From assembly GCA_002395525.1 (NCBI GenBank), contig DGXE01000001.1, positions 1-42,819 of the forward strand: 42,819 bases of DNA. Direction: 5' to 3'. Source of the stretch: Ruminococcus sp. UBA4240 (GTDB taxonomy: Bacteria; Bacillota; Clostridia; Oscillospirales; Ruminococcaceae). The position numbers were made by a program, and so were the translations under genes. Under the pieces are notes generated by a model that saw only the letters and a program-made list of their open reading frames with translations, was not told the origin of the DNA and did not search any database. Below, piece by piece: positions 15,703 through 24,539 of the stretch. Numbering within the stretch: position 1 is the stretch's first letter; each line of letters starts with the position of its first letter.

Positions 15703-16350
15703 ATGAATGCGGGCAATATAATATTTGACCTTGACGGCACCCTGTGGGACAGCTCCGCCGCCGTTGCGGAATCATGGTCGCAGACTATCAGGGCATCATG
15801 CAATCCCCTGCTGAAAAACTCGATCCCGGATGCAGACAGGATAAAGACCGTCATGGGGCTCACTATGGATGAGATCGGCAACAGGCTGTTCCCTCAGCTT
15901 TCAGAGACACAGCGCTTTGACCTGCTGGAAAACTGTATGCGGGAGGAGAACAACTACCTTGCCGGCGCAGGAGGCACACTGCTTGAAAACGAGGAGCAGG
16001 TGCTGTCTCGTCTGAGGGAGAAGCACAGGCTCTTTATCGTGTCAAACTGCCAGAGCGGCTATATCGAGGCATTCTTTGAGTTCACAGGCTTTGAGCGGTA
16101 TTTCAGCGACTACCTGTGCTGGGGCGATACACGGGCATCAAAGGATGTCACCATAAAGCAGCTTATAGAAAAGAACAGCTGCATAAACAGTGTCTATGTG
16201 GGCGACACGGTAATGGATATGAAGGCTGCCGCCGATGCGGGTATACCCTTTGTATTTGCCGCATACGGCCTGGGGCGGCTCGAACCGTCCAGCAAGCCTG
16301 ATGAGATAGCAGGCTCCTTTGAGGATCTTCTCAGGATCTTTGAATGCTAA
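15703..16350 (+). CDS. HAD-superfamily hydrolase, phosphoglycolate phosphatase-like
   Basis: The 215-residue protein carries all HAD motifs: IFDLDGTLWDS (nucleophile Asp at residue 9), FIVSNCQSGY (motif II), the lysine in GDTRASKDVTIKQ (motif III) and YVGDTVMDMKAAADAG (motif IV). The helical cap inserted after motif I resembles phosphoglycolate and pyrophosphate phosphatases. The substrate cannot be told. ATG 15703 follows the DUF624 stop without a gap. Confidence 0.9.
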   Translation: MNAGNIIFDLDGTLWDSSAAVAESWSQTIRASCNPLLKNSIPDADRIKTVMGLTMDEIGNRLFPQLSETQRFDLLENCMREENNYLAGAGGTLLENEEQVLSRLREKHRLFIVSNCQSGYIEAFFEFTGFERYFSDYLCWGDTRASKDVTIKQLIEKNSCINSVYVGDTVMDMKAAADAGIPFVFAAYGLGRLEPSSKPDEIAGSFEDLLRIFEC

Positions 16351-16450
16351 GCAGCAATCGACACACATCCACGATCAGGAACATATCAGGAGGCTTGAGC
16401 AATCAAGCAACGAGCAAATCAGGCAAGCTATTCCCTGTCACTGGTCAAAG

Positions 16451-16481
16451 CCCCCCTCCAAGAGGGGGGTGCCCGGAGGGC
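16451..16481. repeat. GC-rich double hairpin in the intergenic region
   Basis: CCCCCCTC and GAGGGGGG (16451-16469) form a strong stem with a CAA loop. A second small hairpin, GCCCGGAGGGC (16471-16481), follows. This looks like a dispersed intergenic repeat rather than a terminator, because no T-run follows. The rest of 16351-16579 shows no gene. Confidence 0.45.
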
Positions 16482-16579
16482 AGGGGGAGCCCGCTGTCAC
16501 TTAGCAAAGAGACTCACAAGCCCTGTCATTTTCTTTCTCTTGCTTCTTGCTCATGCTCCTTACAGAACGGAGGGCGCAT

Positions 16580-17071
16580 ATGTCTGACAGACGTGACAAG
16601 ATCAACTATTATCTGGATATTGCAGAGACTGTACTTGAAAGAGGCACCTGTATCAGACGCAAATTCGGTGCCCTTATCGTCAAGAATGACGAGATAATAT
16701 CCACAGGCTACGTGGGTGCACCCCGAGGGAGGGCAAACTGCACCGACCTTGGCTACTGCACCCGTGAAAAGCTCAATATCCCCAAGGGGCAGCGCTATGA
16801 GCTGTGCAGGAGCGTACACGCCGAGGCAAATGCCATAATTTCTGCTTCCCGCCGTGACATGATGGGTGCCACTATATACCTTGCCTGTCATGACGGAAAG
16901 ACAGGAGAGCTTGACGGCAAGGTGGAGCCCTGCTCCATGTGCAAGCGCCTTATCATAAACGCCGGCATCACCACAGTCATCATACGCAACACAAAGGACA
17001 CCTTCACCACCATTGATGTAAACAACTGGGTGGAAAATGACGACTCAATCGAAGGGACACAGGGTTACTGA
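16580..17071 (+). CDS. comEB: Deoxycytidylate (dCMP) deaminase
   Basis: The 163-residue zinc enzyme of the ComEB type has a catalytic HAEANAI motif (zinc ligand His and proton-shuttle Glu) and EPCSMCKRL, whose two cysteines complete the zinc site. It converts dCMP to dUMP and feeds dTTP synthesis. An upstream in-frame codon exists at 16547, but ATG 16580 has a CGGAGGG ribosome site and gives the family-like start. Confidence 0.93.
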   Translation: MSDRRDKINYYLDIAETVLERGTCIRRKFGALIVKNDEIISTGYVGAPRGRANCTDLGYCTREKLNIPKGQRYELCRSVHAEANAIISASRRDMMGATIYLACHDGKTGELDGKVEPCSMCKRLIINAGITTVIIRNTKDTFTTIDVNNWVENDDSIEGTQGY

Positions 17072-17253
17072 TGCGAAGCTGAGGATATCTTTGTACTCCG
17101 CCCCTGCATCACTTTCCTTTTCCTCTATGTAAAAAGACAAAACGGAAAAGATAAAACACCGCCCCCGAAACTGAGAAGTGGAGTCCGGGGCATCAGATCT
17201 CATCATCACAAGCTGTGAGGAAGACGAGACACTCTTGACCTAAGGAATATGAA

Positions 17254-17285
17254 CAAGGCGGACATCTGTCCGCCTTGACTTTTTA
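17254..17285 (+). terminator. Terminator after comEB
   Basis: CAAGGCGGACA pairs with TGTCCGCCTTG (17254-17276), then ACTTTTTA. The T-run is on the plus strand only, so it serves the rightward gene. The bases 17072-17253 hold no visible gene. Confidence 0.8.
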
Positions 17286-17306
17286 TAGCAGTATATGTCA
17301 TCACCG

Positions 17307-18779
17307 TTATTTTCCTATTATTCTCTTTAATTCATAAAGATTATCTTTGGTCAGTTCCATAATAGCACAAGAAAACAATTCATCTGAATAATCATCTACT
17401 GACGAAAACACCCATACTTTCTCTTGTGAAACAACAGCTGCATACTTCGCACCGAGAAGTTTTGCATAGCTTCTGACTTGTGATTTTGCGGCAGTTAAGT
17501 CTTTGCTTTTTGTAATTGATCTTTTTGCTTCCAGGACAGCAAAAGCAGATCTATTATTTCCTTTGATCTCAGGCAGCAATACAAAATCCGGGATCAATGC
17601 ATGATTGTGGTTACCAATTTCAAGATACAACTGCTGCACATAATCTGTCTGATCATATCCTATTTTTTTAAGGAGAGGTTTTATAACATTGTCTTCAACC
17701 TCTTTTTCAGTGCTGTATTCTTTATCAGAATTCACAGAAGAATACTCCAAACGCATGGCATCACATTTACCCAATTCAAGCAGGTGATTATACTCAGACG
17801 GCTTTAATTCAACTCCGTTCAAGCCCTGCATATTTTTCTTCACAATAGGCATTGAGCCTATGATCTTATCTGAGCGCATCAGTTTTATCCCGACTTGCTT
17901 CATCTTTACCGGGGAACAGATATATGTACCTCTGTAATAATAGAAAAAAGGGTCAATAAAGCCCAACGAACAGCTTCTCCAAACAGAATCAACAGCGCTT
18001 ACCGGTGAACAGAGATACATTACTATCATATCTCCCGCTTTTGTTTCCGGACTGCATTGCCAGATAGTTATTGCATCTTCACTGTCTGACAAAAAAGGGT
18101 CATCTTTTGAACCGCCAATGAAATAGGCTCCACTGGGATCCGGCAGATCAGATATGATATAGCTTGATGTACCGCCAATATATGCAGGAGCAAAATCATA
18201 AAGAAATGCAAATAATTCAAATGATGACCAGCCGTTGTCTCTTTTGAACTCATGCAAAGCTCTACACAAGTCAACATAGTAAAACAAGCGTCCTTCATAA
18301 TCAGCTTTGACCGGCAGTTCAGGAAGAGTTATATCAAATGTATCTGCTATAATCTTGAGCACGTTGTAATTCAGACTGAAATAATAAGGAACAAATATAT
18401 CCGGTGCATGAAGTGTTAACTCTGTACTAAATAATGCTAAATAATCTATAAAAGTGGAGAACAGCTCCACCATCTCGATATTTTCATTTTCTTCAAAACC
18501 AAGCATATATGAGTTAAAGAAATTATATATGTCTTCTTCATCAATTGGAGAAAACTTATTATTGGTAAAATTCTTTTCTTTATAGAATTCATATAGCTGT
18601 ATCATCTGATCGAACTCATTATCTATGATCCATTTGCTCACAGTATACTTCTGTCTTAATCCTCCGACAAATTCGGAATACTTCTTTGTGAATCTATGTG
18701 CTAAGTTGTGCTCAAAGGCTTTTACGACCTCATTTCCACCAGATTCCAAATATAACTTCCAAACGTATTGATTAATCAT
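17307..18779 (-). CDS. Stand-alone EVE-like plus HsdR_N-type PD-(D/E)XK nuclease, putative modified-DNA restriction
   Basis: The 490-residue protein has three parts. Residues 1 to about 210 are helical and not recognised. About 215-345 look like an EVE/PUA-type base-reading module: a YFIGG start, then ITIWQC, GDMIVMYLCSPVSAVDSVWR, DPFFYYYRG and PIVKKNMQGLNGVEL. About 365-490 form a type I restriction HsdR_N-like nuclease with STEKEVEDNVIKPLL, PD398 and E417-A-K419, and a SQVRSYAKLLGAKYAAVV segment. No helicase domain and no partner genes are present. EVE domains bind modified bases, so a role in restricting modified phage DNA is a fair inference. The gene is clearly more AT-rich than its neighbours, which points to acquisition. 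The start has a GAGGGAGG ribosome site. Confidence 0.72.
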   Translation of the reverse strand: MINQYVWKLYLESGGNEVVKAFEHNLAHRFTKKYSEFVGGLRQKYTVSKWIIDNEFDQMIQLYEFYKEKNFTNNKFSPIDEEDIYNFFNSYMLGFEENENIEMVELFSTFIDYLALFSTELTLHAPDIFVPYYFSLNYNVLKIIADTFDITLPELPVKADYEGRLFYYVDLCRALHEFKRDNGWSSFELFAFLYDFAPAYIGGTSSYIISDLPDPSGAYFIGGSKDDPFLSDSEDAITIWQCSPETKAGDMIVMYLCSPVSAVDSVWRSCSLGFIDPFFYYYRGTYICSPVKMKQVGIKLMRSDKIIGSMPIVKKNMQGLNGVELKPSEYNHLLELGKCDAMRLEYSSVNSDKEYSTEKEVEDNVIKPLLKKIGYDQTDYVQQLYLEIGNHNHALIPDFVLLPEIKGNNRSAFAVLEAKRSITKSKDLTAAKSQVRSYAKLLGAKYAAVVSQEKVWVFSSVDDYSDELFSCAIMELTKDNLYELKRIIGK

Positions 18780-18919
18780 TATATCCCTCCCTCAAAAAGA
18801 ACACACACCTATGATGAGACCCTCTCATAAGAATTGACAGCTTCCTATGGGAGGGCTTCATTCAGCTTATCGTAATCGTACTGCCGCATCACACCGGCTT
18901 TCAAGTCTTCTCAGAAAGA

Positions 18920-20323
18920 TCAGGCTTCCTCGCTGCCCTGCTCCCTCTGCACCAGCTTCATGTCCTTGGACATATCCGCAATGTCATACTTGAACTTCAC
19001 CTTTCCGCCGATGTAGAGCTTTTCAAAGGCATCTATTATCCTGTCCGCCACTATGCTGCTGTCCTCGGTGGAGGCATCCATGAGTATGACGATCATCTGC
19101 CTGCTTGAATAGCGTGTCGATACGTCCACACGGCGCAGGGAGGAATATATGGCCTTGTCCAGCATTTCAAGAGCGATCTCTGTTTCTGCATCCTCCAGTT
19201 CATCGGGTGTAGTGCTCACAGCCGTGAACAGCAGTGTCTGCACGCTGCTGCCGCTCCTGCCCACAAATCTCCTGATGAAATTGTACACATGGTGGAAGGA
19301 GTCAAAATCGAGTATGTAGGCACCGGTGCCCCCGTCTGCACGGGACAGCATCTCACTCAGGTATTTAAGATCCACCTTCGTGGAGCCTCTTTCCCTCTCC
19401 GCATCGCTCTGGTCGCTGAAGAAGTGGAAGGAGTTCTTTCCGTTCTGCTTTACATAGTAAAGCGCCTTGTCAGCACAGTTGTACAGCTTTGTGAATTCGT
19501 TCCCGTCCGTGCCTGTCATGGCTATGCCTATGGAAACGGAGGTGTTGGTATTGTAGTTTTTCTCCTCTATCTTCCTGCACAGATCCGCTATGATATCCGA
19601 TGCAAGGTTTGCTATCTCGCTTTTTGACACACAGCCCTCTATGAATGCGACGAATTCATCTCCCCCTATGCGGCACAGCACATCGCTCTCCTTGGAATGT
19701 GCCCTCATGGTGTCCGCAAACATTTTCAGGGTCTGATCCCCTGCTATATGACCGTAGTTGTCGTTGATGGCCTTGAAGTTATCCATATCTATCATCAGCA
19801 GGGAGCCGCATCCGCCGCCGTTTATTATGGCATTGACCTGCTCCTCGGTGTAGGCACGGTTCCACAGCCCTGTAAGGGCATCCTGGCGGCTCTTGGTCTT
19901 GATGTCCGAGACCTCCTGTGTCTTTTTCTCCAGCCTGTCCGCAAGGCTCTTCCGCAGATCCTCCAGCTCCAGCACCCTTGCCACCCTTGACCTTATCACA
20001 CTGGGCACAAAGGGCTTTGATATGAAGTCTATGGCGCCTGTCTCAAAGCACTTTGTCTCTGTGCGGGCATCATTGTCGGAGGTCAGGAATATTATGGGCA
20101 CCTGTGCGGCGCTTTCCGTCTCACGGAGCTTGCCGAAGGTCTCAAAGCCGTCCATTTCGGGCATATTTATGTCAAGGAGAATGAGGTCGCAGGAATTCTT
20201 CCCCACATAGGTCAGAGCCTGAGCTCCGGACTTGACGATTATCACCTTGTAGTCAGCACCCAGCACGTTTTTCGCCGTGGTAAGGCTCACTATATCATCA
20301 TCGACAACAAGTATGGTTTTCAT
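18920..20323 (-). CDS. Response regulator with GGDEF and a degenerate second cyclase domain
   Basis: The 467-residue protein has a receiver domain (1-122, phosphoacceptor D51 in LILLDINMPEMDG), a coiled linker and a GGDEF domain (150-310) with RIGGDEF, G220-F224 intact. This should make cyclic di-GMP. The inhibitory I-site RxxD is KxxD here (K211, D214), so product feedback may be weak. The last 130 residues look like another GGDEF fold whose signature has become RYSSRQM (404-410), so it should be inactive and may bind something else. It is the last gene of the kinase cluster and would be the output of the hybrid kinases. The start has a GAAAGGAAG ribosome site. Confidence 0.88.
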   Translation of the reverse strand: MKTILVVDDDIVSLTTAKNVLGADYKVIIVKSGAQALTYVGKNSCDLILLDINMPEMDGFETFGKLRETESAAQVPIIFLTSDNDARTETKCFETGAIDFISKPFVPSVIRSRVARVLELEDLRKSLADRLEKKTQEVSDIKTKSRQDALTGLWNRAYTEEQVNAIINGGGCGSLLMIDMDNFKAINDNYGHIAGDQTLKMFADTMRAHSKESDVLCRIGGDEFVAFIEGCVSKSEIANLASDIIADLCRKIEEKNYNTNTSVSIGIAMTGTDGNEFTKLYNCADKALYYVKQNGKNSFHFFSDQSDAERERGSTKVDLKYLSEMLSRADGGTGAYILDFDSFHHVYNFIRRFVGRSGSSVQTLLFTAVSTTPDELEDAETEIALEMLDKAIYSSLRRVDVSTRYSSRQMIVILMDASTEDSSIVADRIIDAFEKLYIGGKVKFKYDIADMSKDMKLVQREQGSEEA

Positions 20324-20382
20324 AACATCTTCCTTTCATTCTGCATGGCTTAACTGTCAGGGAGGAGAGACCCTCCGCCGCT

Positions 20383-21249
20383 TTAAACTCTGTTCAGTGT
20401 TATTATGCCAAAGGCTCCTTTTCCGCAGTTGCTTGTGACCGTAGCGGAGGTCTCAGCCATTATAACGTTTTCAAAGGGCACCAGTGACTTTACGTGCTCT
20501 TTTATCCTGTTCTGTGTATCCACCTTGCAGCCGCAGCACACGATGAACACCGCCCCGGTATCGATACTGTCCCTTCTGCCCAGCACCAGCCTTGCATATA
20601 GTTTGGCTGCCGTTTCCATATTCCCGGGGAGCACCGACTTTACGGCGAACTTCCCGTTTTTCATCTCCAGCACAGGGTGAAGGTTCAGTGCCTTTGAAAG
20701 CCTTGCAGTCCTTTTGCTCACCCTGCCGTTTAGGAGCATATAGTCAAGGGTCTCCATTACCACGGTGGTGGATATGTGTTCCTTCATGGCGTTTATCTCC
20801 GCCACTATCTCCGAGGCGGTAGCCCCCTGCTCACGCAGCTTTGCGGCTTTCAGTGCAAGCATACCCGCTCCGGCGGAGATCTGTCCGGTATCCACCACAT
20901 ATATCCTGCTCTGCAGATGCCCCAGATGATCAAGCGCCTTCACCGAGCGCTCATAGGATGCGCTCATCTGGCTGCTTGCGGCAATGTGTATCAGTTCATC
21001 ACAGGCGGCGAGCTTTTTGCGGAAAAGCTGTTCGTACTCCTCCACAGGAGGGGGATCGGTGGTCGTACCCTTCCCGCTGCTCTGAGTGTACTCCAGTATG
21101 TTCTGGGAGGTTATCTCGGTTATGTCCCTGAAACGCCCCGTGTCTGTGGTGATGTAGAAGGGCACGATGTCTATCCCGTGCATCTCCGCCATTTCACGGG
21201 AAATATCAAATACACAGTCGGCAATGATGCCTATCCTTCTGTTGTTCAT
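20383..21249 (-). CDS. DegV family fatty-acid-binding protein
   Basis: The 288-residue protein has the DegV pattern: GIIADCVFDISREMAEMHGI at the start, ITSQNILEYTQSSGK and TTTDPPPVEEY, the region SSQMSASYERSV, and MLLNGRVSKRTARLSKALNL. DegV-fold (FakB-like) proteins bind a fatty acid and present it to the kinase FakA. The start ATG at 21249 overlaps the upstream kinase stop (TGATG), with GGGAGGT a few bases before. An ATG one codon earlier is possible. Its place inside a two-component/c-di-GMP operon is unusual and suggests lipid status may be part of the signal. Confidence 0.9.
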   Translation of the reverse strand: MNNRRIGIIADCVFDISREMAEMHGIDIVPFYITTDTGRFRDITEITSQNILEYTQSSGKGTTTDPPPVEEYEQLFRKKLAACDELIHIAASSQMSASYERSVKALDHLGHLQSRIYVVDTGQISAGAGMLALKAAKLREQGATASEIVAEINAMKEHISTTVVMETLDYMLLNGRVSKRTARLSKALNLHPVLEMKNGKFAVKSVLPGNMETAAKLYARLVLGRRDSIDTGAVFIVCCGCKVDTQNRIKEHVKSLVPFENVIMAETSATVTSNCGKGAFGIITLNRV

Positions 21250-24200
21250 CATGCACCTCCCGCCAGACTGCGCAGCTTCTCCGCCTCTTCGGCTGCCATG
21301 TCATAGTCACATTCCTCAGCCATTTTCCCGGCTGCGGCAAAGGCCTCCCCTATGGGTACACCCTTTACGCTCTTGCCCGCTGCCCTGCCTGCTATCTCAC
21401 TGGCAAGGGTGCCGTCAAAGCTGTCACACGCCTCCTTGAAGCCGTCGATAAGGTTCACAAGCTCCTCCGGTGATATTTCCTCCGTCTGTGCAGAGGACTC
21501 CTCCTGCACTGCGGCAGTTATCTCCCTGCCGTTTTCCTTTAAGTAGGCAAGGGTCTGTGCAAGCACATCTGCGTACATCCCCATAAGGGTATCATGCTCG
21601 GCAAGTATTGGCTCATACTCCCCTGCCTTGCCCGAAAGCTCCAGCTTCTTTGCAAGCTCTGACAATGTTTTTGCACCGATATTCAGGGATGTGCTCTTGA
21701 GAGCGTGAACCTTAATCACGTAGTTCTTCCAGTCCCTGCCCTCAAAGGTCTGAGTGAGTATACTGCGCATTTCCTCCCCCTGGCGGGCATACTCTGTCAG
21801 TATCTCCAGATACAGCTCCTTGTCCCCGGCGGTGTAGCTTATTCCAAGCTCCGGGTCAAAAAGCACCTTCGCACCGGATGCCGGCTGCTGTATAACAGGT
21901 GCATCCTCCGGGGCTACCTCACTGTGTCTTCTGTCCCCTGCCATGGTCTGCGGCATATCCGCCTTGCTTTCCTCCTGCACTGTCTTGTTCCTCAGCTCCC
22001 TTGGGATGTACTTGCGCAGCAGTCTGTCCAGCATACTTATGTCTATGGGCTTTGCAAGGAAATCATCAAATCCGGAGCTTAAAAACATCTGCCTTGAATT
22101 GTTCACCGTATTTGCAGTCAGTGCGATTATGGGCACCGTCCGGAAATACTCTCCCGGCAGCTTTCGTATCTGTGCGGTGCATTCCACGCCGTCCATCTCC
22201 GGCATCATGTGATCCATGAACACGATGTTGAAATCGTGCCTGTCCTTGATGGTGTCAAGTGCCTTCTGACCGCTGTCAACCGTGGTGATGTTCATCTGAT
22301 AGGGTTTCATGAGGCCTGCGGCAACCTTCAGGTTCACAGGGTTGTCATCCACGATGAGTATCCTTGCCCCGGGTGCAGTGAAGGCACGGGCTGCCTTTCT
22401 GCGGTCGTTGAACATACCCTCCGTGTGGTCGTTGTTTATCACCGCAGCAGCAGATACGGAGTAGAAGGGCTTGTAGATGCAGCGGATATTATCCGGCAGC
22501 TTTACGGAGTTGGATCTTCCCTGCACCACTGTGATGACGGTGCGGTGGGCTATGTTGTTGAAGTATTCCTTGTTTTCAAGATAGTTCTTTCTGTCAGTGA
22601 ATATGTGGGTAAGCCCCTCATCCGCATACCCTCTGAGCATACTGATGTCACTGCACAGCTTGGTGTCGATGCCCAGCATATTGGAAGTCTGTATCATAAT
22701 GCTGATGCACTCCGATGCAGTCCTCATGCTCAGGTGATCCAGAGTGAACAGCATGGCAGCATGGATCTTCTCAGGCTCCTTAATGGAGATAAAGGGCTGG
22801 GGATCCGATACCCTCAGGGGTATGGTAACACTGAACTCCGATCCCAGTCCGTACTGGCTGCGAACGTTTATAAAGCCCCCCATCTGTGTCACCAGCCGCT
22901 TTGTTATGGCAAGCCCCAGACCTGTGCCCTCGATGGAGCGGTTCCTCTTCGTATCCACCTGTGAAAAGCTCTGGAACAGCTTTTCAAGGTTCTCCTCCGT
23001 TATGCCTATGCCCGTATCCCTTACGGATATGTCCAGATTGATGCCGTAGCTCTGCTTTGTGCAGGTGACTGTCAGGGTGACGTGACCCTCACGGGTGTAC
23101 TTTATGCCGTTGGTCATCATATTTATGACTATCTGGCGTATGCGCATCTCATCCCCGATAAGACCCGCAGGCACGGAAGGATCCGCATTTACGAATATCT
23201 CCAGATCCTTTTCCCCCAGCCTTGACATGGACATATTTACAATGTCGTTGATAAGGGAGGCAATATTGAATTCATTCTCGACTATCTCCAGCTTCCCGGA
23301 TTCTATCTTTGAAAAGTCCAGCACATCGTTTATTATGGCTGTAAGACTTCTTGAGGCAGAGGCGATGTCAAGGGCGTAGTCGTTGATGGTAGGGTCGGTG
23401 TTCTCCCTGAGTATCATCTCGTTCATGCCTATGACCGCATTTATGGGCGTGCGTATCTCATGGGACATATTTGCAAGGAAGGTGCTCTTTGTCTCATTTG
23501 CCTCATTTGCAGCCTCATTTGCGGCATTAAGATCCTTTATGAGCCTTCCTGCATATATATTGGTGAGTATTGCCGCTCCTACAGAGAACAGGCTGAACAA
23601 AAACACCAGCATAGTAACCATGACAGCCAGGGTCTTAAAGAACAGGGCGCTGTCAACAGCCCCCACAAGGTACCAGTCACAGCCTGTTATGGTATCGGTG
23701 AAGAGCACACGGGTCTTGCCGTCATAGTCGGGCTTTGCGGAGATAAATTCCGCTTCTCCCCTGCCTGTCAGTTCATCTGCCAGGTCACCGTAGGGAGCAC
23801 CTATGATGGAATAGATTGACATGGGATGGCCGTTTGTATAGCCGTACCCTTCGCAGGGATGAGTTATTATCCTCAGATCCCTGTCCAGAAGGAAGTAGTA
23901 GCTGTTCTCCGCCAGTTCCCTGCCGTTTACATAGTCAGTAAGCGTATCTGCACTGATATCTACTGCCAGCACGCCCCGCAGCCTGCCCTTGCTGTCGTGG
24001 ATGGCAGTGGATATGGTGATAACATAGCCATCGCTGTATTTCAGCTGATAGGGAGCGGCATAGCAGATACCCCCCTTTTCAACAGCGTTTACATACCACA
24101 CCCTTGACAGCATATCATCATCTGGAGCGGGAGTGAACCCGGATGATGCGTACAGCTCCCCGTCTGTGCTTAAAAAGAAAATGTCGTGTATGGTGTTTTC

Positions 24201-24539
24201 CTCATCATAATTCGCTTTTACACTGTCCATATAGTGCTGAAGATGACCGCTTTCATAGTTGTCACCTATCTCTATGGCAGCCTTCTGTTCTGCAACTATC
24301 TGGGAATTATAGATGAACCAGGAGCTTATTTCCTGCGCTGTTTCATTTATCTGCCTCTGGTACAGCTGCACCTGCCTTTTGCCGAGAAATGCCCACACCA
24401 TATAGACACTTACCCCGACTATAACCAGAAATATCATCAGGAAAACCATTCCAAGCAGGAATATCTTCTTACCTCTCCCGGCAGCGTGCTTTCCACCATT
24501 ATCCTTTGTTTTAGCAGACGTTTTGCTCACCCCCCTCAC
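21249..24539 (-). CDS. Hybrid histidine kinase: Cache-HisKA-HATPase-REC-HPt
   Basis: The 1096-residue membrane protein has a first helix at about 27-50, an extracytoplasmic double-Cache sensor (R.WY and a YAAPYQ segment) and a second helix at about 300-325. HisKA follows with MSHEIRTP (H360), then HATPase with GTGLGLAITKRL, then a sequence of about 110 residues that looks like a degenerate receiver. A true receiver carries D776 in FMDHMMPEMDG, and an HPt domain carries H945 in VHALKSTSLNIGA. All phosphorelay residues are present, so it can pass phosphate to a separate regulator, probably the GGDEF protein two genes on. Its start is GTG at 24539, overlapping the upstream kinase stop by four bases; GTG 24530 is an alternative. 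Confidence 0.92.
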   Translation of the reverse strand: MRGVSKTSAKTKDNGGKHAAGRGKKIFLLGMVFLMIFLVIVGVSVYMVWAFLGKRQVQLYQRQINETAQEISSWFIYNSQIVAEQKAAIEIGDNYESGHLQHYMDSVKANYDEENTIHDIFFLSTDGELYASSGFTPAPDDDMLSRVWYVNAVEKGGICYAAPYQLKYSDGYVITISTAIHDSKGRLRGVLAVDISADTLTDYVNGRELAENSYYFLLDRDLRIITHPCEGYGYTNGHPMSIYSIIGAPYGDLADELTGRGEAEFISAKPDYDGKTRVLFTDTITGCDWYLVGAVDSALFFKTLAVMVTMLVFLFSLFSVGAAILTNIYAGRLIKDLNAANEAANEANETKSTFLANMSHEIRTPINAVIGMNEMILRENTDPTINDYALDIASASRSLTAIINDVLDFSKIESGKLEIVENEFNIASLINDIVNMSMSRLGEKDLEIFVNADPSVPAGLIGDEMRIRQIVINMMTNGIKYTREGHVTLTVTCTKQSYGINLDISVRDTGIGITEENLEKLFQSFSQVDTKRNRSIEGTGLGLAITKRLVTQMGGFINVRSQYGLGSEFSVTIPLRVSDPQPFISIKEPEKIHAAMLFTLDHLSMRTASECISIMIQTSNMLGIDTKLCSDISMLRGYADEGLTHIFTDRKNYLENKEYFNNIAHRTVITVVQGRSNSVKLPDNIRCIYKPFYSVSAAAVINNDHTEGMFNDRRKAARAFTAPGARILIVDDNPVNLKVAAGLMKPYQMNITTVDSGQKALDTIKDRHDFNIVFMDHMMPEMDGVECTAQIRKLPGEYFRTVPIIALTANTVNNSRQMFLSSGFDDFLAKPIDISMLDRLLRKYIPRELRNKTVQEESKADMPQTMAGDRRHSEVAPEDAPVIQQPASGAKVLFDPELGISYTAGDKELYLEILTEYARQGEEMRSILTQTFEGRDWKNYVIKVHALKSTSLNIGAKTLSELAKKLELSGKAGEYEPILAEHDTLMGMYADVLAQTLAYLKENGREITAAVQEESSAQTEEISPEELVNLIDGFKEACDSFDGTLASEIAGRAAGKSVKGVPIGEAFAAAGKMAEECDYDMAAEEAEKLRSLAGGA

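Noticed and set aside
16451..16481. Terminator for the HAD phosphatase gene
   Set aside because: The strong hairpin has no T-run after it and is about 100 nt from the stop; a dispersed repeat is more likely.
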